DNA of 30,847 bases from Parachlorella kessleri (GCA_001598975.1 BBXU01000255.1:1-30847); one strand, 5' to 3'. Positions 10,058 to 20,830 are shown, counted from the first letter of the stretch. Numbers and translations: made by a program. The notes: generated from the letters alone by a model not told the origin.

Positions 10058-11487
10058 CCCTGCAAGTCCTGCAAGAGCAGCGGCATGGCCAGGAGACGCA
10101 CCCTGGACAGCACCTGCATGGGCTGCCACTGCAGGAGCAGGTGTTGGAGTGGCAGCCTCAACAACAGCAGTTCCAGCAGCAGCAGGAGCCGGAGTTGCGC
10201 AAGCATTTACAGCTTGGACAGCCGCCGGCGGGGCAGCCCAGCCTTCTCCTGCGCCCGTCACCCTTCGAAGACGTGTGTGCCAGCGGCGCGGCAGCAGGCG
10301 AGTGGCAGCTCTTTTGCAGCACGCCTCTCCAGCCTGGCCACGAGCACCCCAGCCCTGCACATGGCATCCATTGCCAAGCAGCTCAAACTGCCTCAGTAGA
10401 GGAGCCGGCCAGGCGGCTTGGCTGCTGGCCAGAGGCTGCCCAGGCGCTGGGTGATGGTGACTGGGATGTGGCATGCGCAGACTCGGGCTGCGTGCCTGTT
10501 GCCCCCATGGAGATGGAAGCAGGGGCACCCAGCCCTACCCAGCAGCCAGCCCTCAGCAGCTGGCCATCTGTAGCGGGGCAGCCGATGCTGCGGGTGGCAC
10601 CAGCAGATGGACCCGCCGCTGTGGCAGCACCAGCAGCCCTGCCGGTGCTGTTGCGTAGCACCAGTCTGTGCAGCAGCATGGAGGTGGACCTGAGCTCCAT
10701 GCGCGCCTTGCCTGGCTGTGAAATGCCCATGCGGCAGCTGCGCTCCGCACCTCTGCCGGCCCCCTGGTCCCCTCCCATGGTAAGGCGGATGGTCAGCTGT
10801 ACAGCATGGTGTGGTCAGCTGGTAGTTATTTGATAGGGGGTGCACATGCCCGATATGCCAGCATCTTGGCAGCTCATCCCTCCAAGGTCACATGATGAGC
10901 ATGCTGCACTCAGCTATGCCTGGCAGCAGCACCCCTTGGCATTAGTAGTGACAGACTTATCCTAGCTCTTGTTGAAGTGAACTGGGAACCAGCATCCCCA
11001 CCATACCTGAGAAACTTTGGCTGCCGGCTCACCCACAAATCAACTTGCACATGCAACCCACCTAGTGCTGCAGGCAGATATGGAGAGGTTGAGCCAGTCC
11101 CTGTTCCGGAAGCCCTTCAGTGAGTTGTCACCACACCTCCGGGAGGACGTCCTGCCATGCATGGCCGCAGACAAGGTACCAGCCCCAGCAGGGCCCTGCA
11201 CTGTCCCACAAGTTGATCTGCTCAAATGCTGTTGGGTGGAGCCTTCTTCCTAGCCTGGATTCTGTTCCACTGCTTACTAAGCGAGAGCTGTCAGGTTTTC
11301 CTTGCATTTACTAGACGGAAGTACTGGGCTTCCCTGTACATGTCTGATATGGGAGCGGTGCTGAGGTACCCGAGAAATTCTACCGTGACAGCATACCCTT
11401 GCCGACAGCTCGCTCAGACATCGTGTTTGCCTTGTGCAGGCCTTTGTTGAGGACCTTGTCTCTCTTTCAGGAGGGAACCGGCGATAG
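8541..11487 (+). CDS. SBP-2: SBP-box transcription factor, second tandem copy (six exons, 576 aa)
   Basis: Exons 8541-8678, 8959-9036, 9200-9240, 9456-10779, 11074-11175 and 11440-11487 (TAG), with the same GT-AG intron phases as SBP-1. The SBP domain (about residues 26-104) opens with CQVDGCARPLSDTPGKYYK, then KFRICVTCANMP, RFCQQCGRFHPLTEF and RRSCRDSLALHNARRKKSR. The first zinc site is Cys4. After the basic tail come an Ala/Pro-rich linker, WDMLCEPLDEGFFQDAF (near residue 202), and VELPVQSMAD. Next are an uninterrupted Q17 (residues 270-286, all CAG), a Gln/Leu helix (QEQVLEWQPQQQQFQQQQ), EWQLFCSTPLQPGHEHPSP and STSLCSSMEVDLSSM. Exons 5-6 encode ADMERLSQSLFRKPFSEL and AFVEDLVSLSGGNRR. The poly-Gln tract is the longest of the four copies. 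The GTAC array lies upstream. The predicted role is a sequence-specific nuclear regulator; targets are unknown. Confidence 0.93.
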
Positions 11488-12192
11488 CTGAGGCGGGAAG
11501 CCTTATGACATGCAGCCGCAAGCTGTGGGGCGGGGCAGCCCCACAGCCGCCCCTGCCCGCTGCACTGAACCAATTGAAGTACTGCAATGCCAACCCTGAT
11601 GTACTGATCCAATCAGCATGCGGTGCCCAGTGACCCCACATGCAAAAGACCTCATTATTAACCCCTGCCAGGCCTACGTAGGTACCATACGCTGCTAATG
11701 TCGGCTTGTCCATTTTGCAGCGTGCAGTGACCGCTGCGGCTTTGCCAGTACAACAGGTGCTTCTTAGGGAGATATTCAACCCCTTACTTCCACTCCATGT
11801 TGTCCTGTATCATGCGAATTGTGACTCATGCAGGGCACACAGCAGGGTATGCTGCATGTGTGCCTGATTGCCGCAACCTCTGGCTAATGAAAATGTCCGT
11901 GACCCAGTGGAGTCAGCTTTCCATTTAGTGCAGAGATACATAAATGTAATGCATGACACTGTTGTAGCTAGGCAGCCAGGTATAGGCCAGGATCTTGCTG
12001 TATGCGTGAGACCGGTATGTATCATGCACTGTGGGGACTGGTGGCCAAATAGCCTTCCTTCCTTCCTTTTCTTCCTTTCCTTTCTCTTTGTTGCAAGGCA
12101 TGAACCTGAAATGAAATTTTCCCACTCCTGCTTTTCACGGACTTGACATTCTTACACTCTTGTTTTTTCTTCTCTTACTCAGAATGATGTAA
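11488..12192 (+). other. Probable 3' UTR of SBP-2
   Basis: Non-coding, and aligned by eye with 4280-5164 and 18656-19318. Shared words include gaggcgggaagcctta just after the stop, gcagggcacacagcagggtatgctgc, and a CT-rich run before catgaacctgaaatgaaat. It ends with TGTAA at 12188-12192. Confidence 0.55.
12188..12192 (+). terminator. Candidate polyadenylation signal TGTAA (SBP-2)
   Basis: TGTAA in the conserved context tgtaagcagcggtgac, at the position equivalent to 5160 and 19314. Confidence 0.5.
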
Positions 12193-12526
12193 GCAGCGGT
12201 GACGCCTCTGCAGCAGCCCAATGCACAGCACGAATCCCGGCAGTGGCAGTCATGGGGTCTTCACAGTAGGGGCTCAGGATAGATTGTGCTGCGTGTGCTC
12301 ACAGGACCTCTTCTGTGCACTCCTGCCTCCTGGCGAAGGTTCAGGGCAACAAAAGTAAACCCATCAGCAGTGGCATGACACAACACGACTGGTACGTACT
12401 GCAGCAAAAGAGTTATAAACGACACGTCATTGCCAGCATGCTACTACCTCTGGCACCATTTTCCAACCATTTGGTACTGCCTACCCCCATGCCACACAAC
12501 CACCAATACTCCTGGTGTGCCTCCAC

Positions 12527-12690
12527 GACTGCCTCACCGCCTGCTGCTGCTGCTGCTGCCGTGACTGCCTCACCGCCTGCTGCTGCTGCTGCCCTTGCTG
12601 CACCCTTCTTTACGCGGCTGCCTGCTGCTGCTGCTGCCCTTGCTGCACCCTTCGTTACGCGGCTGCCTGCTGCTGCTGCTGCTGCGGATG
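12527..12690. repeat. CTG-rich minisatellite, 45-bp period
   Basis: Two consecutive 45-bp units start at 12576 and 12621 (cctgctgctgctgctgccc, then ttgctgcaccctt and ttacgcggctg). A truncated third starts at 12666, preceded by two shorter units beginning gactgcctcaccgcctgctg. The period is a multiple of three, so several frames on both strands stay open. One minus frame reads as Ser runs plus RQPRKEGCSKG. Confidence 0.8.
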
Positions 12691-13125
12691 CCTCGTGCCC
12701 ATGTTGCTCCTTCCTTACGCGGCGCCTTCTTCTTGCTCCCCGCGGCCGCTGCTGGAGGAACTACGTAGTTTGTTAGTACGGTATACCGCCGCTGGAGGGG
12801 CCGCCGCTGCTGAAGCTGCCGCTGCAGCGTTCTTAGGCGACTGCCGCAAGAGATCATCCTGCCGCTTAATCCACAAAGGCATCCTTTGCAAATTTGCACA
12901 ATTGTTCCTTGCCAGAGTCCGTCTTCCTTTCCTGATCCAGCAGGCGTGCTGCCTCCAGCAAAGTGCACGGCCCAGCCCTCAGCTGGCCCACCCTCGCCAC
13001 ACATCTGCCTGGATGGCCTGGAATGCTGCCTCGGCCTCAGTCATGCATTTTGCCAAGTCCTTGGTCAACCAGCCCTCCAGCTGATGTCTGCTTCGCTGGC
13101 ATCCCACCCCACCAACTGAGCTATC
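12560..13125 (-). pseudogene. Unrecognised minus-strand coding remnants
   Basis: Successive minus-strand stretches in different frames look protein-like. About 13110-13000 gives WLTKDLAKCMTEAEAAFQAI and then QADVWRGWAS followed by a stop. About 12965-12870 gives LLDQERKTDSGKEQL and then CKFAKDAFVD followed by a stop. About 12870-12730 gives KRQDDLLRQSPKNAAAA and then PPAAVYRTN. The minisatellite then continues the strand as SKKKAPRKEG and RQPRKEGCSKG. A candidate acceptor (ttcttcttgcag on the minus strand) lies just upstream, near 13130. No family was recognised. Changing frames suggest a decayed gene or small exons; chance open frames cannot be excluded. Confidence 0.25.
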
Positions 13126-13439
13126 GAGGCTGCAAGAAGAAGCATCAATGATTCAGATGATACCATGCGATCCCAACCCGCACTAACGACTGTAATGCAA
13201 TGTACCATGCTCAATATCAACTGCGCGATATCAGTAGCCTGCTAAGGGCCAGGTTGGTGGCTGGCCGTCAATTGCAATCTCCATTTAGAGTGCACAGCAA
13301 GGCAAGCCAGATTTACTCAGCGCATGCCATGTCCTTAGGCAGTCCTTCTGTATACCTGCACCCTGCGGAGTGAACACAACAGTGTCATCGCATCAGCTGA
13401 CACTCCCAAGCTGCCTTCCTGTTCTATTTGCTGCTAAAA

Positions 13440-14620
13440 TTTTTCCAAACGGGGATGATTCGTCCCTCGGCTGTCATTGGCCGCGGCGCAGAACCATTCC
13501 GGTGAGGCCCGCTACCTGCTGCGCCACCAGGCTGCCCAGCGCCAGCCGCACTCCCAGCCTGCCGGGTGCCGGGCAACTCCTCTTCAGGCTGCAGCTGCGG
13601 CTGCTGCGGTCGTACTGCACGGCCAGGCGGGCTTGCTGGAACAACTATCGATGCTCCTGCACCAGGAAGTACACATGGCAATGCCGCCCTGACTGCACCT
13701 AGCGAGAAGGCGCCCTGGACGGGCGCACCTGCCCCACTGCTGGCTGGCTGCACTCCCCAGGACTCGACCATCTGAACAGATTTGTTGCTGTTGCTGCTGC
13801 TGCTGCGGCTGCTGCTGTGGCTGCTGCCCTGGCAACAGTACTGGATGTGTGACCGATCGTGATGCCGACGCAGGGGCGGTGCCATCTACTCCCTGGCCAG
13901 AATGTCACTGAGTTGTGCCACTACATCCCAGGCCAGGCCTTCCGCTGCTGCACCTGCCAAAACCCCTTGCTAACAATGCCCGCCTGCCCTCCTTGTTGCA
14001 CAAGGCGGGTCTCAGGAAGCAGCAATGGGCTCCCTGCTTCTACGCTGGTGGGCGGCAGAAGGCTCCTGAGACTGACCTGCTGATGCCAGCCGCATGTGCC
14101 CCGCTGCCCGCCACAAGTTGCGAGTCATGCCCAGGGGCCGCCACGGAGGCTGCTGGCTGGGGGCTGGAGGGAGGCTGGTGGCCCCAATAGACGACAGCCT
14201 GCACAGTGCACACCAATATTACTAGCGCGTCTTAACACTGCTCCCTGCCTCGCTGGAACAGCTGCCATATAATCACACCAGCTTCTACCTGGTGCTGACC
14301 AAAGACCACCTCGTCCTGTGCTACGCCTAGCTGGCTCGCTGGCTGTGCCTGTACCAACTGCTGCTGCTGTTGATGCTGCACGGCAGCGCCGTGCCTCTCC
14401 CCTTGCACTGCAGGCTGACCGCGGACTGGAGAGAGCCACTAATCCCCTTCCCTGTCAACAAGCAAGCGCTGCCACCAGGCCGCCTGCTCCGGCTAGCTGT
14501 GGGGAGGCTGTTGCAATGGTAGCCGCTGATGCGCCCCGCGCTGGCAACACCAGGCGGTCAAGGCCTGGGTTAGCTGCCCAGTCAGCTGCCGGCGTGTCAC
14601 CATCAACCGCAGCTTGATGG
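13440..14620 (+). other. Coding-like but interrupted stretch, strand uncertain
   Basis: Plus-strand pieces look protein-like: RYLLRHQAAQRQPHSQPAG with LLEQLSMLLHQEVHMAMPP (13480-13692), LLHKAGLRKQQWAPCFYAGG (about 13996-14055), and LEQLPYNHTSFYLVLTKDHL (about 14250-14310). The last continues after a stop as LARWLCLYQLLL. The opposite strand is also open in places (VVFGQHQVEAGVIIWQLF, poly-Gln), so the direction is not settled. No domain was recognised. Confidence 0.2.
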
Positions 14621-14689
14621 ACTTGACGGCAAACAAAGGTGACCCCATTTCCTATTCAGGCATAAGTTGACTGCAAAGTGCACAGGCGA

Positions 14690-15100
14690 TCAGCTAATAT
14701 AAACACGCAGCTTGTGCGAGAGAGTCACGAAAAAACGCATTTGGTTGTAGCTGTATTTGAGAGTGGTCTTCTCGCGCACGGCACCCTCGTGCTTGTCAGC
14801 CAAAACGGTACACACAGCAGCGGACAGCCTGCAGAGCGAGCAGCGACAAAACTCTTCACCTCTCTCGATCCAGATTCAACTGACACACAATCCTGCATCA
14901 TTGAGCAACGAGCACATGCAAACCATGCAACGGTATTTGGTGCTCAATCCTTCTTCTTGCGACAGGCTCCGCAGCGGCACACCCTGAAGGTTCCCTCTTC
15001 ACCAGCTGAGGATGCCCTGAACCGCACCCTGTGTTCTGGCGCTGCAGCCTGCCATCGCTTGCGGCCAGCATTACTGCCGCGACCGCCACCGCCTTTGGCC
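14690..15100 (-). pseudogene. Minus-strand fragment with Cys-rich, zinc-ribbon-like pattern
   Basis: The minus strand reads FRVCRCGACRKKK (about 14985-14950), then after a frame step LSTKYRCMVCMCSLLND (about 14950-14900). A separate in-frame piece before the stop at 14690-14692 reads REKTTLKYSYNQMRFFVTLS. The Cys spacing resembles the C-terminal zinc ribbon of piggyBac-type transposases, but no catalytic domain is present and the frame is broken. This would be a transposon-derived fragment at best. The upstream part is replaced by the SBP-3 5' flank. Confidence 0.25.
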
Positions 15101-15300
15101 ACCGCCTGTTGTCCTGCTGTCCCTGCCTGCTGCTGCTGCTGCTGCTGCTACTGCTGTTCCTGTGCGGGGCCCCTATGGGGGCCCGCCCAGCCTTGGCCGG
15201 TAGCTTGCTGTTCTATCATTCTGCACAGGCAGCTGCGCCGTGACAACTTCTGCAGGTGCAGGGGAGGGTGGTGAGGACGGACGCTGCCGGACACCAACGG

Positions 15301-15839
15301 GAGCTTGCGGGCTGGGTCCCTCTGTGGCAGCCCTTGGCCAGGTGCACTGGGGTGGCCTGTAACAGGCTGCCGTGTGACATGCTGGCGTCACTGACCCCTT
15401 CGGACCTTCCAAAGCTGTCTCAAAGCGGCACCCTCATTCTGCAATAGCAGCTCAAACACGGCATAAGTTCCATTAAGCTTCCACCCAGCTAGGCATCCTG
15501 TACAGTCCATACCATTTCCACCGCGTAAACTCGCAGGCATGCCCGCCGGAAGTACATGGGGCACACCTTTTTGCGGCTTCCGTGCAAAGCCCGTGCAGGG
15601 TGTTATTTCAATAGTATGACCGCACACATGGCTCTCTTTTCTGCGCACCTCGGCTGCTCTTTTGCTTTACTATCTGTTGGTGGGCATACCCGGGCAGTGC
15701 TAGGCTTCGTTGCTGGGTAGGTTTCCCTAGCCCTCTCGTCGTCGCAATAGGAATGCTGCCCAGTAGGTTTTCCGATAAGAAATGCCCACCTTCCGGCTTA
15801 GCGACGCGTGGCTGCTAAGCATAGCACTGCTAAGTGAGC
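15301..15839 (+). other. 5' flank of SBP-3
   Basis: No gene. The segment 15335-15400 matches 405-470 upstream of SBP-1, and 15500-15640 matches 1000-1150 and 8245-8370 (shared ccatacca, accgcgt and tatgaccgca words). 15640-15720 also resembles 22200-22265 upstream of SBP-4 (cgcacctcggctgctct). It presumably contains the promoter. Confidence 0.55.
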
Positions 15840-18655
15840 ATGCTACCTCGGGAGCTGGAGTCACCACCCTCAAAGCGCGTAGCTTCCACTCAAGCAGCCA
15901 GCAACGCACGGCTGCTGCACTGCCAAGTAGATGGTTGTGCCAAACCCCTGAAGGACACACCAGGGAGGTACTACAAGGTCAGTGGGCCTGACTTTGCTGG
16001 TACCTACCTATGGACAGACCGTGTGTACCTTTTGGCTCTGAATGCGTTGATCGATGGTGCTCGCCTATCTAGGGCCACGCCAGGGCTTGGCCTTGTCGTT
16101 GCTTTCAAGTTGCTGACTGCCTCTACGATCCTCATAAAACACCAGGATCATTCTTCGCTCAAGTCAGTGACCCAGCTAGGGGTGATGTTTGTCTGCCTGT
16201 TTGCAGAAGTTCAGAATCTGCGCGACATGTGCCAACATGCCTGCGCTGCTGATCGACGACCAAGTTGTCCGCTTCTGCCAGCAGGTGGGGCTTTTTCGAT
16301 AGTAGTGAACTTTTAACCCGCAGCGTACTACGTAGTACTTCCACACTGGCATGCCGTGCACTCCTGCTTTGGTTCAGTATGATGGTCAAACAGTTCCAGG
16401 CATGGGCATGATAACCTGATACCAGTTTAGTGGTGCATTCCGTGCAGTGCGGGCGCTTTCACCCTTTGACAGAGTTCAGTGACGAAAGGTAGGCAACCTG
16501 GTTCTGCTGGTTGCATGGCAAACTGAGCATGTTTCCCTTTGGGGTATAGGTGCAGCAGGCCATGGCTAGGTAATTGCAGGGAACCATCATATTGCTGCCT
16601 GACTGTGACCTTCACGAATCCTGGGCCATCTCAAGTAGCACTGAGTTTCAAAGATACTGATGACCCACGGAAATCTTGTTTGCCGTTTTCAGACGAAGCT
16701 GCCGCAACAGTTTGGCCCTGCATAATGCCCGGAGGAGGAAGAGCAGGCTGCGCATCTCCGCAAGGGCCGGGCAGAGAACCAGTGCTGCTGCGGCGGCTGC
16801 AGCGGCGGAGGATGCACCACCTCTGGCAGCGTGCGAGGCAGCTCTTTCGTCCCCGCTTGAGATGCCGCCCGTGACCAGGAAGGTTGAGCCGCGCGCCCCT
16901 GATGCAACATGGCCTGCGGTCAGTGCAGCAGCAGCAGCAGCAGGCAGCGCAGAAGCAGCTGCTGCAGCAGGTGGTGGAAGCGACGGGCCCAGGGGGGAGG
17001 AGCTGCTGGCACCTCTACCCAGCGTGGTTGATGGACAGGCAGAGCTCCTGCCAGATATGGCCACCTGGGATATGCTGTCTGAGCCTCTAGACGCGAGCTT
17101 CCTCCAGGATGCTTTTGGCTGCATGGACTCTGACACAAGCCCTTGCGGCCTGGGGGTGGGGGACGCTGCCTTCCAGCTGGACACCCCAGTTGAGCTGCCT
17201 GTGCAGCACATGGCCGACCCAGTGCCATGTGATTGGGAGCAGCCTGATGGAGCGGAGAAAATCGAAGATCGTCAGCAGCAGCAGCAGCAGCAGCAGCATG
17301 GCCAGCAGGTATACTCATTGCAGCACCAGCACGGGCTGCAACTGCAGGAGGAGGTGTTGGAGCTGAAGCGTCAGCAACAGCAATTCCAGCAACAGCAGGA
17401 GCAGGACTTGCGTAACCAATTGCAGCTTGGACAGCCGCCGGCGCAGCCGCCCCGCCCCTCACCCTTCGAAGACATGTGTGCCGGCAGCGTCGACGTCGGA
17501 GCAGGCGAGTGGCAGCTCTTTTGCAGCACGCCTCTCCAGTCTGGCCACGAGCACCCCAGCCCTGCCCGTGGCATCGTGAGCCAAGGAGCTCTAGCGGCCT
17601 CAGTAACCGAACCGGCCAGAGGGCATGCTTGCTTGCCAGAGGCTGCGCAGGCGCTGGATGACGGTGACTGGGACATGGCATGTGCAGACCCAGGCTGGGT
17701 GCCTGTTGCCCCTGTTCCGCTAGAAGCAGGGGCGCCCAGCCCAACCCAGCAGCCAGCCCTCAACAGCTGGATAGCAGTAGCGGGGCAGTCGATGCCGCGG
17801 GCGGCACCAGAGGGACCCGCCCCTGCCGGGGCGTTCGCAGCCCTGCCGGTCCTGGTGCGCAGTACCAGTCTGTGTAGCAACATGGAAGTGGAGCTCAGCT
17901 GTGTGCCCACTTTGCCCGGTTCCGAAACACCCATGCAGCAGCTGCGCTCTACACCTCTGCCGGGCCCGTGGTCCCCTCCCATGGTAAGGCGTATGGTCAG
18001 GTGTACAGTATGGCGTGGTCAGCTAGTATCACTTAGTGAGGGGTGCACATGCAAGCTCACCCTCAGCAAGGGCATATGTGGAGCATTCTGCACTCGGCTA
18101 TGCCTGGCAACAGCCACCTTGGCAGTAGTAGTGACTGACTTTGCCTAGCTCCTGGTATGGGGAGCATTTCCTCGGTTCCTGACGAACCTTGGCTGCTGGC
18201 TCCCCACAAACCAACATGCATAAGCAACTTACCTAGTGCTGCAGGCAGATATGGAGAGACTGAGCCAGTGCCTGTTTCGGAAGCCCTTCAGTGACCTAGC
18301 ACCACACCTCCAAGAGGACGTCTTGCCATGCATGGCCGTAGACAAGGTAATCACAACCAGCAGGGCCCTGCGCTGAGCCACCCACACGTTGATCCGCTAA
18401 ACTGCTGATGGGCGGAGCCTTCTTCCTGGCCTGGACTTTGTTCCATTGCTTATTGAGCAAGGTCCGTCAGATCTTCATCGCAGTGACTAAGCAGTAGTAC
18501 TGGGCTTCTCTGTGTGAAATGGGAGCGATGTGAGGTACCCGAGCAATCCCATCTTGCACCATGCCCTTGTTGGCAGCTCGCTCAGACATCATGTTTACCA
18601 TGTGCAGGCTTTTGTTCAGGACCTTGTCTCTCGTTCAGGGAACCGCCGTACCTGA
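15840..18655 (+). CDS. SBP-3: SBP-box transcription factor, third tandem copy (six exons, 565 aa)
   Basis: Exons 15840-15977, 16207-16284, 16448-16488, 16693-17983, 18245-18346 and 18608-18655 (TGA), with the same phases as its paralogues. The SBP domain (about residues 26-104) has HCQVDGCAKPLKDTPGRYYK, KFRICATCANMP, RFCQQCGRFHPLTEF and RRSCRNSLALHNARRRKSR, again with Cys4 in the first zinc site. Exon 4 carries an Ala-rich segment, WDMLSEPLDASFLQDAF, VELPVQHMADPVPCDWEQP, Q8 (residues 280-287), a Gln/Leu helix and EWQLFCSTPLQSGHEHPSP. The C-terminus is ADMERLSQCLFRKPFSDL then AFVQDLVSRSGNRRT. Of the four copies only this one carries Ser for Cys in the WDML motif (MLSEPL). I see no lesion in the model. 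Its sequence and downstream flank (repeat R) are closest in layout to SBP-1. Confidence 0.93.
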
Positions 18656-19318
18656 GGCGGGAAGCCTCACGACTTGCCAACGGGAGCTGTGGGGTGGGGC
18701 AGCCCCCCAGCCATCCCTGCCCGCTGCACTGTACCAGTAGTGGTGCAATGCCAACCCTATGTACTGATCCGATCAGCACGCCTGGTTACCACGCATGTGA
18801 AATACTTCTTTGTTGACCCTTGCCAGCCCATAGGTACTGTTGCTGCCAGTGTTGGCCGTTAGCAGCGTGCTGTGGCCGCTGCAGCTTTGCCAGTGAAACA
18901 GGTGCTTCATAGGGAGATATTCAACCCCTTTCATGTTGTCCTACACCATGCGAACTGTGATATATGCAGGGCACGCAGCAGGGCATGCTGCTTGCGTGCC
19001 TGCTTGCCACAACCTCCGGTGGGCGGTCGAAAGTGCCTTTGACCCAGTGGAGGCAGCCATTTCATTTCATTGCAGAGATGCATTGCCTGGCAGTGCTATA
19101 GCTATTTAGTCAGGTGCCAACCAGGCTCTTGCTTTATGTGTGGTATGTATTGTGTACTGTAAACTGGTGGCCAAGTAGCAATACTGTCTTTCTTACTTTT
19201 CTCCCCTTGCAAGACATGCCGATGAACGTTAATGAAATTTTCCTGCTCTTGCTTTTCACGGACATCCAACTTTTGCACTCCTGCTTTTCCTCTCTCACTG
19301 CCTATGATATGATTGTAA
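18656..19318 (+). other. Probable 3' UTR of SBP-3
   Basis: Non-coding and homologous to the SBP-1 and SBP-2 3' modules (gaggcgggaagcctcacgac after the stop, gcagggcacgcagcagggcatgctgc). It ends at TGTAA 19314-19318. Confidence 0.55.
19314..19318 (+). terminator. Candidate polyadenylation signal TGTAA (SBP-3)
   Basis: TGTAA in the context ttgtaagcagatggcac, matching the sites behind SBP-1 and SBP-2. Confidence 0.5.
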
Positions 19319-19811
19319 GCAGATGGCACCTCCTGCCGCAGCCCAAATGCAAGCACAAACTTTGAAGTCCCAACAGTCGTGAAATGTGCACAGCCTGTGA
19401 CAGGATCATGTGTGGTTGCACTCACTCACTGGGTGCACTTCGCCTCCATGGGGAAAGATTGAAGGGTTTAACCGATAAACCCATTAGCAGCAGGGTGACA
19501 GGCAACTGGGTTCAACTCAGCTGGCCAGCTGCAGCAGCCAACAATTTTGGGTTGAGAGCACAGCATGCTGGCCAGCATGCTTTGCCTTCACCTGGCATGC
19601 CAGTCGTGCTGGTTTCCTTGCAGGTAGCCGTGTATCTTACCTTGAAGTGAGTGGTTACCGCACTGCCCTGATCAGCCACCATCGCGCTGATGCTTAACTG
19701 ATGCTGATGCTTAAGATGCTAAACTTCCCACTGCAGCATGAATACCCACCAGCCGGATCAGCAGCATACATAGGACTAATAACTTCAGTATAGGCAGCAC
19801 AACGCAGAGGT

Positions 19812-20146
19812 GGGCTAAGTCAGCACAGCCCAGGCGCCATCAGAGCAGCCCATCACAAACTTGCCTGCAGCGGACCCCAATGGACGCTCGAAACTGACAT
19901 ACGGATGGTCGAGGCGCCAGGATGGCAGAAGGACCAGCTGGCAGGAGCGGGATGAGCAGCAGCAGCAGCTAGGAACTGCCGGCCAGCAGGCAGAACAACA
20001 GTGCGCTGTGCACACACCCTGTAGCGCAGTAGGGCCTGGCTCGCTCAACAGTGCCCAAAGCGTAACCACGCCGCCTCGGAGCAAGGAGCTTGCCAGCGCT
20101 GCTTAAGGCACTGCTTCAGGCAGCCGCCTGCCGCAAGGCCACACTT
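19812..20146 (+). repeat. Dispersed repeat R, copy 3
   Basis: Same order of words as 5712-6020: gcacagcc(c)aggcgcca, cggaccccaatgg, ggaccagctggcaggag, gtgcacacaccct, ggctcgctcaacagtgccca, ggagcaaggagcttgccagcgc and ggccacactttcc. It lies behind SBP-3 as copy 1 lies behind SBP-1. No equivalent was seen behind SBP-2. Confidence 0.65.
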
Positions 20147-20630
20147 TCCAGCGCCAGCTTGAAAGCTGACTGGCAGTACAGCCACTGACTGGTCTGCCAG
20201 GGGCAGGAGTTGGTAGTCAAGATATTCTCACAATCTCTTAAAAGCTACTCTCCGGTGGAGGAGGCACCCTTTGGCAGGTTGCTGAGCTCGACTGCAGGGA
20301 TATGCCCGGCACACGCTTATCGGGCGGCATGTGCACTCCATGTGTTGGCGTTGGCTACACAAGCAGGACTGTAGCAAAGTGGCGTCGGCAGGATGCACCG
20401 CCCTCACCAGGGTAGCTCCAGGCAAGTTCTGGGCTGTTGAATCCTTGACCCACCCTTGAGTACACACACTCAATGCTGGCTGTTCTGCCAGTCAGCTAAC
20501 GAGCTGCCTGAAGCAGTGTCTTTGCAGCTGACTACTGCTGCAGCGCTGGCAAACTCCTTTCCCTGATGCTGTGTTGTTACGCCCACCACCAAGAGGACTG
20601 TTAGGTCGAGCTGCCCTGTGTTTCTGGGTG

Positions 20631-20830
20631 TATGCATAGCGACTGCCTGCCTGCCTCCTGGCCTGCTGCTTCATACTGCTGCTGCTGCTCATCTTGGTCT
20701 CGCCCTTTGTGCTATTGCCATCCTGCCGCCTGGACTATCGGACTGTTGGTTTCTAGCGTCCAGTGTGCCCGTTGCAGGCAGGGTAGCTGACGGGATTGTT
20801 CTGGTAGCGCCTGCCTGTGCACTCAAGCTA
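20631..20830 (-). repeat. Dispersed repeat R, inverted copy 4
   Basis: Read on the minus strand this gives caggcgctacc, ctgcctgcaacggg, acagtccgatagtccaggc, ggcggcaggatggca, a CAG run, aggcaggcaggcagtcgct and gcatacaccc. These match 5735-5900 in order. An inverted, separately placed copy argues that the element can move or be copied independently of the SBP unit. Confidence 0.55.

Larger units (their letters stand above)
12193..15300. other. Copy-2-specific spacer of about 3 kb
   Basis: After a short stretch shared with the other units (to about 12450), this spacer does not match the other spacers. It contains CTG/CAG minisatellites and several short frames that look coding but are interrupted. 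Three candidate fragments are listed separately. I see no intact gene, terminal repeats or target-site duplication. Confidence 0.45.

Noticed and set aside
12315..13084. Cys-run and Ala-run plus-strand frames over the CTG minisatellite
   Set aside because: The frames exist only because CTG/GCT/TGC repeats lack stops; the Cys runs are an artefact of translating (TGC)n.
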